From Armatimonadota bacterium (GTDB lineage Bacteria > Armatimonadota > SYMT01), in the NCBI GenBank assembly GCA_020696885.1, contig JAJFMS010000184.1, positions 1 through 8,412 of the forward strand: a stretch of DNA of 8,412 nt, written 5' to 3'. Shown here piece after piece: positions 5,272 to 8,412 of the stretch. The notes below the pieces were generated by a model. It was not told the DNA's origin. It saw only the letters and a list, made by a program, of their open reading frames with translations, and did no database searches. The position numbers were made by a program, and so were the translations under genes. The stretch's first letter is position 1. Every line of letters starts with the position of its first letter.

Positions 5272-6690
5272 CTAAATCCAGCCCTTGCGGTAGGCAGGGC
5301 GCGACAGGTAGCGCCGGGCGGAGCCGATGTTGGCGATCGACGCCGTCTTGACGTCCCACTCGATCTCGCCGCCGTCGCGGACCGCGATATTGCCCAGCAG
5401 CACGAACTCCGCGAGCGGGGCTGAGTAGTCGAAGTTGGAGCTCGGCGTGCCGCCGTTCACAATGCAGTGCGCCCACTCCGCCTGCGGATTGCCCGGCTTG
5501 GGGCTGCGGGTCTCCGTCTTCTTGATCTTCCCGCTCTCCATCTGCTTCTTCACGTCCGCGAAGCGCGCCTCCGGGTAGATGACCGGCTTCTCGCAGTACG
5601 CCTCGCCCTCGAAGATCACGCCTTCGTTGCCGACCAGCATCATCCCGCTGCTGGCCTTCTTGTACACGTCCTCCGGGATCCGCTCATCGCGCGGCGGCTT
5701 GTTCGGCTGGCCGTCCCGGTAGCCGTCGTGCCAGGTCACCTTGATCGCGGGGTAGCGGTCGTTGGCGGGGAAGTAGAACGAAAGGTTGGTCCAGACCGGC
5801 GCGTTTAGCTCCGAGATCGGGCCGCAATCGACCTTCACGCGAGGCGGCACCCGCTGACCGAGGATGTTGAACGTGGCGTCCATCACGTGGCAGCCCATGT
5901 CACCCAACGCGCCGGAGCCGAACTGCCACCAGCCGCGCCAGTTGAACGGGTGCACGGACTTCCGGTTTCCGCCCGGCACGTCGAACTCGAAGTAAGGCTC
6001 CTCGGCCTCGCTGCTCAGCCAGAGATCCCAGTTGAGCGTAGAGGGACAGGTAACCAACTGCTTGGTGAGCGGTCCCTGCGGCCAGATGGGGCGGTTGGTC
6101 CAGAGGTGGATCTCCTGCAGGTTGCCGATCGCCCCCTGCTCGACCCACTCTTTGGCCAGGCGCTGGCCTTCCATGGTGCGCCCCTGGTTGCCCATCTGGG
6201 TCACCACGCCGGCTTCCTTCGCCGCCTTGTGCAACTGGCGCACTTCCATGATCGTGTTGCACAGCGGCTTCTGCACGCAGACGTGCTTCTTGTTCTTGAT
6301 CGCCCACATCGCGGCCACGTAGTGGGTGTGGTCCGGCGTGGAGACGATCACCGCATCGATGTCCTTGCTCATCTCGTCGAACATCTTGCGGAAATCCGCG
6401 TACATCGCGGGCGCCTTGGTGTCGGTACGGCCGGCCTGCTCGTAGGTCTTCGCCAGGCTCTTGGCGGCGGAGTCCAGGCGGGCGGAGTCCACATCCACCA
6501 GCGCCACGATGTTGTGCTCCTTCGCCACGTTGCGCATGTCCGACTCGCCCTTGCCCATGGCGCCGATCTGCGCGATGTTCAGGCGCTTACCGGCTGCGTC
6601 CTGGGCGTAGGAGGGGCGGGCCAGGGATCCGGCCGCAAGCCCGGCCGTCCCCAGGAGGAAGTGACGACGGTTAATAGGATGAGAAGACAT
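5272..6690 (-). CDS. Tat-exported Gfo/Idh/MocA family oxidoreductase
   Basis: This 472-residue NAD(P)-dependent oxidoreductase is probably exported folded. The N-terminus has the twin-arginine motif NRRHFLLG (residues 7-14), a hydrophobic stretch, and likely cleavage near SYAQ (27-30). The Rossmann part follows: LNIAQIGAMGKG (37-48), VALVDVD (62-68), VIVSTPDHTHY (114-124) and VQKPLC (139-144), where Gln replaces Glu of the EKP signature, a change I recall from exported members. The C-terminal substrate domain has WNPxW-like NWDLWL (220-225), HPFNWRGWWQFGSGALGDMGCHVMD split as HPFNWRGWW (247-255) and GDMGCHVMD (263-271). Relatives act on sugars and polyols with tightly bound NAD(H); the substrate here is unknown. 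ATG 6690 has GGAG 6 bases upstream and puts the twin arginine at the front. The frame stays open to 7179, but that extension lacks domain support and is rejected. Confidence 0.92.
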   Translation of the reverse strand: MSSHPINRRHFLLGTAGLAAGSLARPSYAQDAAGKRLNIAQIGAMGKGESDMRNVAKEHNIVALVDVDSARLDSAAKSLAKTYEQAGRTDTKAPAMYADFRKMFDEMSKDIDAVIVSTPDHTHYVAAMWAIKNKKHVCVQKPLCNTIMEVRQLHKAAKEAGVVTQMGNQGRTMEGQRLAKEWVEQGAIGNLQEIHLWTNRPIWPQGPLTKQLVTCPSTLNWDLWLSSEAEEPYFEFDVPGGNRKSVHPFNWRGWWQFGSGALGDMGCHVMDATFNILGQRVPPRVKVDCGPISELNAPVWTNLSFYFPANDRYPAIKVTWHDGYRDGQPNKPPRDERIPEDVYKKASSGMMLVGNEGVIFEGEAYCEKPVIYPEARFADVKKQMESGKIKKTETRSPKPGNPQAEWAHCIVNGGTPSSNFDYSAPLAEFVLLGNIAVRDGGEIEWDVKTASIANIGSARRYLSRPAYRKGWI

Positions 6691-7155
6691 GGACTGCTCC
6701 GGAATCGGGATCAGGTGGGGCGACGGTACCCCTAACCATGTAATCCATCGGTGAGAGGATGCCCTCCTGCGGCCGGGCGACGCAACCATCGCGGCGGGGA
6801 TCGCGCAGCATCCGGTATTCGCGCGCGTGCCGGCGGTACCCGGCTCCGCCGTAGAGCGAACCGTTGTCACCTTGCGTTCTGTTGGCGCGGGCGGTATCAA
6901 GAAACAATCTGCGTTGATCGTTGACACAGACCTTGCCGATAGCGAGCCCGAAGAGAGGCCGGAACTGAAGCAGTTGCCCGCCCAGATGGCGGCGGTGATG
7001 TTAGCCGGTGCTCGTTCGGACGGGCGATCTGCGCGATTCGCAGAGGCGGCACCCGCCGACGGCCCCTTGTCTCCGAAATGCAACACTGCGTTCCATCCCT
7101 GCGAAGGACCGTCACCTGGTAGCAGCTCACGTCCTGAAGCTCGGAAGAAACGGGG
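6691..7155. other. 465-base gap holding the second leader repeat
   Basis: No confident gene is seen. The left end holds the oxidoreductase ribosome binding site (minus strand). The region 6868-7005 is copy B of the leader repeat. A small hairpin, CTGCG (7029-7033) with CGCAG (7039-7043), follows it. Open frames at 6827-7159 (+) and 6671-6907 (-) give low-complexity, domain-free products. TTGACA at 6921-6926 lacks a matching -10 box. Confidence 0.5.
6868..7005 (+). repeat. Diverged leader repeat, copy B
   Basis: CACCTTGCGTTC (6868-6879) and GCGGTATCAAG (6891-6901) are identical to copy A and lie at the same internal spacing, exactly 2880 bases downstream. TCTGC-TTGA, CACAGACCTT and AGCGAG also recur, after a gap of about 10 bases. 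GAACTGAAGCAGTTGC (6962-6977) then aligns with the start-codon region of the gene at 4090, with CTG replacing its ATG. No signal-peptide gene follows. Confidence 0.65.
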
Positions 7156-7491
7156 GTGACAGAAGCGGAACGCCCCCACTCTAGCGACTACCTACTCGCC
7201 GTGTGCTACTCAATCACCGATATAACCGCATCAAGCCCCGGAGTACTCCTCGACGATCCCTCGGAAGTCGAGTTGCTCCGGCAAACCCTGACCGAGGCCG
7301 TGGTGCTGCTTGACGCCAAAGGGCCCGACGCTGCCCTTCGGCATCTTCGGCAAGGCCGAACCGGAGCAGAGAATCGCTGCAAGGCGCAGCCCGAGCGGCG
7401 TGCGAATGTGCGCCGGCGGTGGGACCTGGCGATCGAAGGCATCAACGTGCTGGTGGGCCGCAGCAACGGGGACGATGATGGGGGCGGATAG
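7156..7491 (+). CDS. Hypothetical protein
   Basis: I do not recognise this 111-residue product. A GTG start at 7156 follows a G-run, with GGAAG (7142-7146) about 9 bases further up. Residues about 10-65 look like an ordered soluble helical domain (DYLLAVCYSITDI, then SEVELLRQTLTEAVVLLDAK, then PDAALRHLRQ). A basic stretch follows (RRANVRRRWDLAIEGINVLV, 81-100), then a tail rich in Gly and Asp. There is no signal peptide or membrane helix. Third-position G/C is lower than in the confident genes, so it may be horizontally acquired, fast-evolving or not translated. It lies about 150 bases downstream of leader-repeat copy B, the reason to look at it again. The competing minus-strand frames over the same region are proline- and arginine-rich shadows. 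Confidence 0.45.
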   Translation: MTEAERPHSSDYLLAVCYSITDITASSPGVLLDDPSEVELLRQTLTEAVVLLDAKGPDAALRHLRQGRTGAENRCKAQPERRANVRRRWDLAIEGINVLVGRSNGDDDGGG

Positions 7492-7497
7492 TCCCCA
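7468..7497 (+). terminator. Weak hairpin at the end of the hypothetical gene
   Basis: GGGGAC (7468-7473) can pair with GTCCCC (7491-7496); a competing stem is TGGGG (7479-7483) with CCCCA (7493-7497). The structure spans the stop codon at 7489-7491. It is short, has no T tract and may be chance in this GC-rich DNA. Confidence 0.22.
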
Positions 7498-7628
7498 ATC
7501 ACGCTCCGCAGGCGCGCCCGGGGCAGCGATGGGGCGACCACCGATCGCGGCCTGAAGCGCTCGCGGGAGGTGGCCGCCGAGGTGCCCGGCTCCACGCTGA
7601 AGCACGGCGCGCCGCCGGCAGGGCGGGA

Positions 7629-8412
7629 TCAGGCGAGCATGTCCCACATCACCTCGCCGCCCTCCACCAGCGGCATCGGCCGCTGCTGCGGGTCCAGCAT
7701 CGTGCTGTGTGGGTCAATACCGAGCAGGTGGTAGATCGTGCACAGCACGTCTTTGGGGGAGACCGGGCGCTCGTCCGGATAGGCGGACTGGGCGTCCGTT
7801 TTGCCGATCACTGCACCCTTCTTGATGCCCGCGCCGGCGAAGAGGTTGCAGTAGGCGTTGGACCAGTGCCCGCGCCCACCGCCGCCCTGTGGGCCCTGCC
7901 CGTCCTGACCGGAATCCATCTTCGGGGTGCGGCCGTGCTCGCTCATCACGCAGACCAGCGTGTCGTCCAGCCGGCCGCGGTCTTCCAGGTCGCGCATCAG
8001 CGCGTCGAAGGCCGCGTCGAAGCCGGGGCACAGCTCGGTCTTCAGCCGGTTCTCCAGGAACACGTGCGTGTCCCAGGCAGAGTTTCCGAGGTTGTACTCA
8101 TCCCAGAAGACCGTGACGATCCGCGCGTCCGCTTCCACCAGCCGCCGGGCGGCCAGGGTCGCCTGGCCGAAGAGCGTCATGCCGTAGGCCTCGCGCACCT
8201 TCGCGGGCTCCGCCTGTACGTTCATCGCGTTGCGCAGCGGCTCGGAGGTGAGGAGGTTCATGGCGAGCTGCTGGGACCGGCTCCACGCCTGGACATCCGC
8301 CGTCTCGTCCAGCCTGCGGCGCTGGAGGTCGAACTGTTCCAGCAGCGAGTGCAGGCGGTTCAGCCGGTCGAGGCTCAGCTCTCGGGCCTGCTTTCCGGCC
8401 GAGAACGTGAAC
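7629..8412 (-). CDS. DUF1501 domain protein, C-terminal part (runs off window)
   Basis: The frame is open from the right edge to TGA at 7629, giving 260 visible residues; the N-terminus lies beyond 8412. In-frame ATG 8261 is internal, because the 50 residues before it (LSLDRLNRLHSLLEQFD among them) match the family. Further marks are YGMTLFGQATLAARRLVE, WDTH (visible residues 113-116), MSEHGRTPK (156-164), GRGHWSNAY (179-187) and DERPVSPKDVLCTIYHLLGID near the end. DUF1501 proteins belong to the alkaline phosphatase/sulfatase-like superfamily, usually carry a Tat signal, and often lie beside DUF1800 or DUF1549 genes in planctomycete-like bacteria; their activity is unknown. The WDTH and SEHGRTPK blocks correspond to metal-site regions of that fold, an inference. 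The usual partner gene would lie upstream, outside the window. Confidence 0.9.
   Translation of the reverse strand, partial: FTFSAGKQARELSLDRLNRLHSLLEQFDLQRRRLDETADVQAWSRSQQLAMNLLTSEPLRNAMNVQAEPAKVREAYGMTLFGQATLAARRLVEADARIVTVFWDEYNLGNSAWDTHVFLENRLKTELCPGFDAAFDALMRDLEDRGRLDDTLVCVMSEHGRTPKMDSGQDGQGPQGGGGRGHWSNAYCNLFAGAGIKKGAVIGKTDAQSAYPDERPVSPKDVLCTIYHLLGIDPHSTMLDPQQRPMPLVEGGEVMWDMLA

Noticed and set aside
5887..6735. 282-residue plus-strand frame opposite the oxidoreductase
   Set aside because: It is a His/Val/Arg-rich antisense shadow of a confident gene, without motifs.
6671..6907. 78-residue minus-strand frame upstream of the oxidoreductase
   Set aside because: There is no domain and no convincing start. 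It overlaps the oxidoreductase start and the repeat copy.
6691..7179. N-terminal extension of the oxidoreductase to 7179
   Set aside because: The added residues have no domain and would bury the twin-arginine signal. ATG 6690 has a good ribosome binding site.
7606..7618. GGCGCGCC palindrome near the DUF1501 stop as a site of interest
   Set aside because: Short GC palindromes are expected by chance at this base composition, and nothing pairs with it.

Overview
This GC-rich window (about two thirds G+C by eye) looks like chromosomal DNA from a non-proteobacterial environmental bacterium. A DUF1501 protein and a Tat-exported Gfo/Idh/MocA oxidoreductase, both common in Planctomycetota, Armatimonadota and related phyla, point that way. 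The phylum is an inference; no rRNA or other marker gene is present. No tRNA, rRNA, CRISPR array, transposase or phage gene was recognised.

Layout, left to right. (1) 12-377 (+): a small protein with two CxxC pairs, zinc-ribbon-like, ending in a perfect hairpin at 363-383. (2) 397-723 (-): a KGG-repeat, LEA-like stress protein with an exact 20-residue period. (3) 926-1907 (-): a membrane-anchored short-chain dehydrogenase whose reading frame is broken near 1665-1690, apparently by a short deletion. (4) 1908-2083: a divergent intergenic region with two adjacent strong stem-loops. (5) 2084-3938 (+): a two-gene operon, a YhdT/DUF997-like small membrane protein overlapping by 8 bases a PanF-like sodium:solute symporter. 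(6) 4090-4662 (+): a secreted protein of unknown function. (7) 4775-5209 (+): a CPCC-type cysteine-rich protein. (8) 5231-5265: a 10-bp perfect hairpin between convergent genes. (9) 5272-6690 (-): the Tat-exported Gfo/Idh/MocA oxidoreductase. (10) 6691-7155: the longest gap without a confident gene. (11) 7156-7491 (+): a hypothetical protein of unknown family. (12) 7629-8412 (-): the C-terminal part of a DUF1501 protein that runs off the right edge.

Most genes are monocistronic or convergent. The only clear operon is the small membrane protein plus symporter, which probably work as one transport unit. The exported Gfo/Idh/MocA enzyme and DUF1501 protein fit extracytoplasmic carbohydrate-related metabolism, though their substrates cannot be read from the sequence.

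The least expected signal is a diverged direct repeat. The leader in front of the secreted-protein gene (from 3988, continuing into its signal-peptide codons) has a second copy at 6868-7005, in the gap upstream of the hypothetical gene at 7156. The two copies start exactly 2880 bases apart. This may be the remnant of a duplicated gene start, or a dispersed leader or regulatory element. No complete new defence or mobile system is visible.
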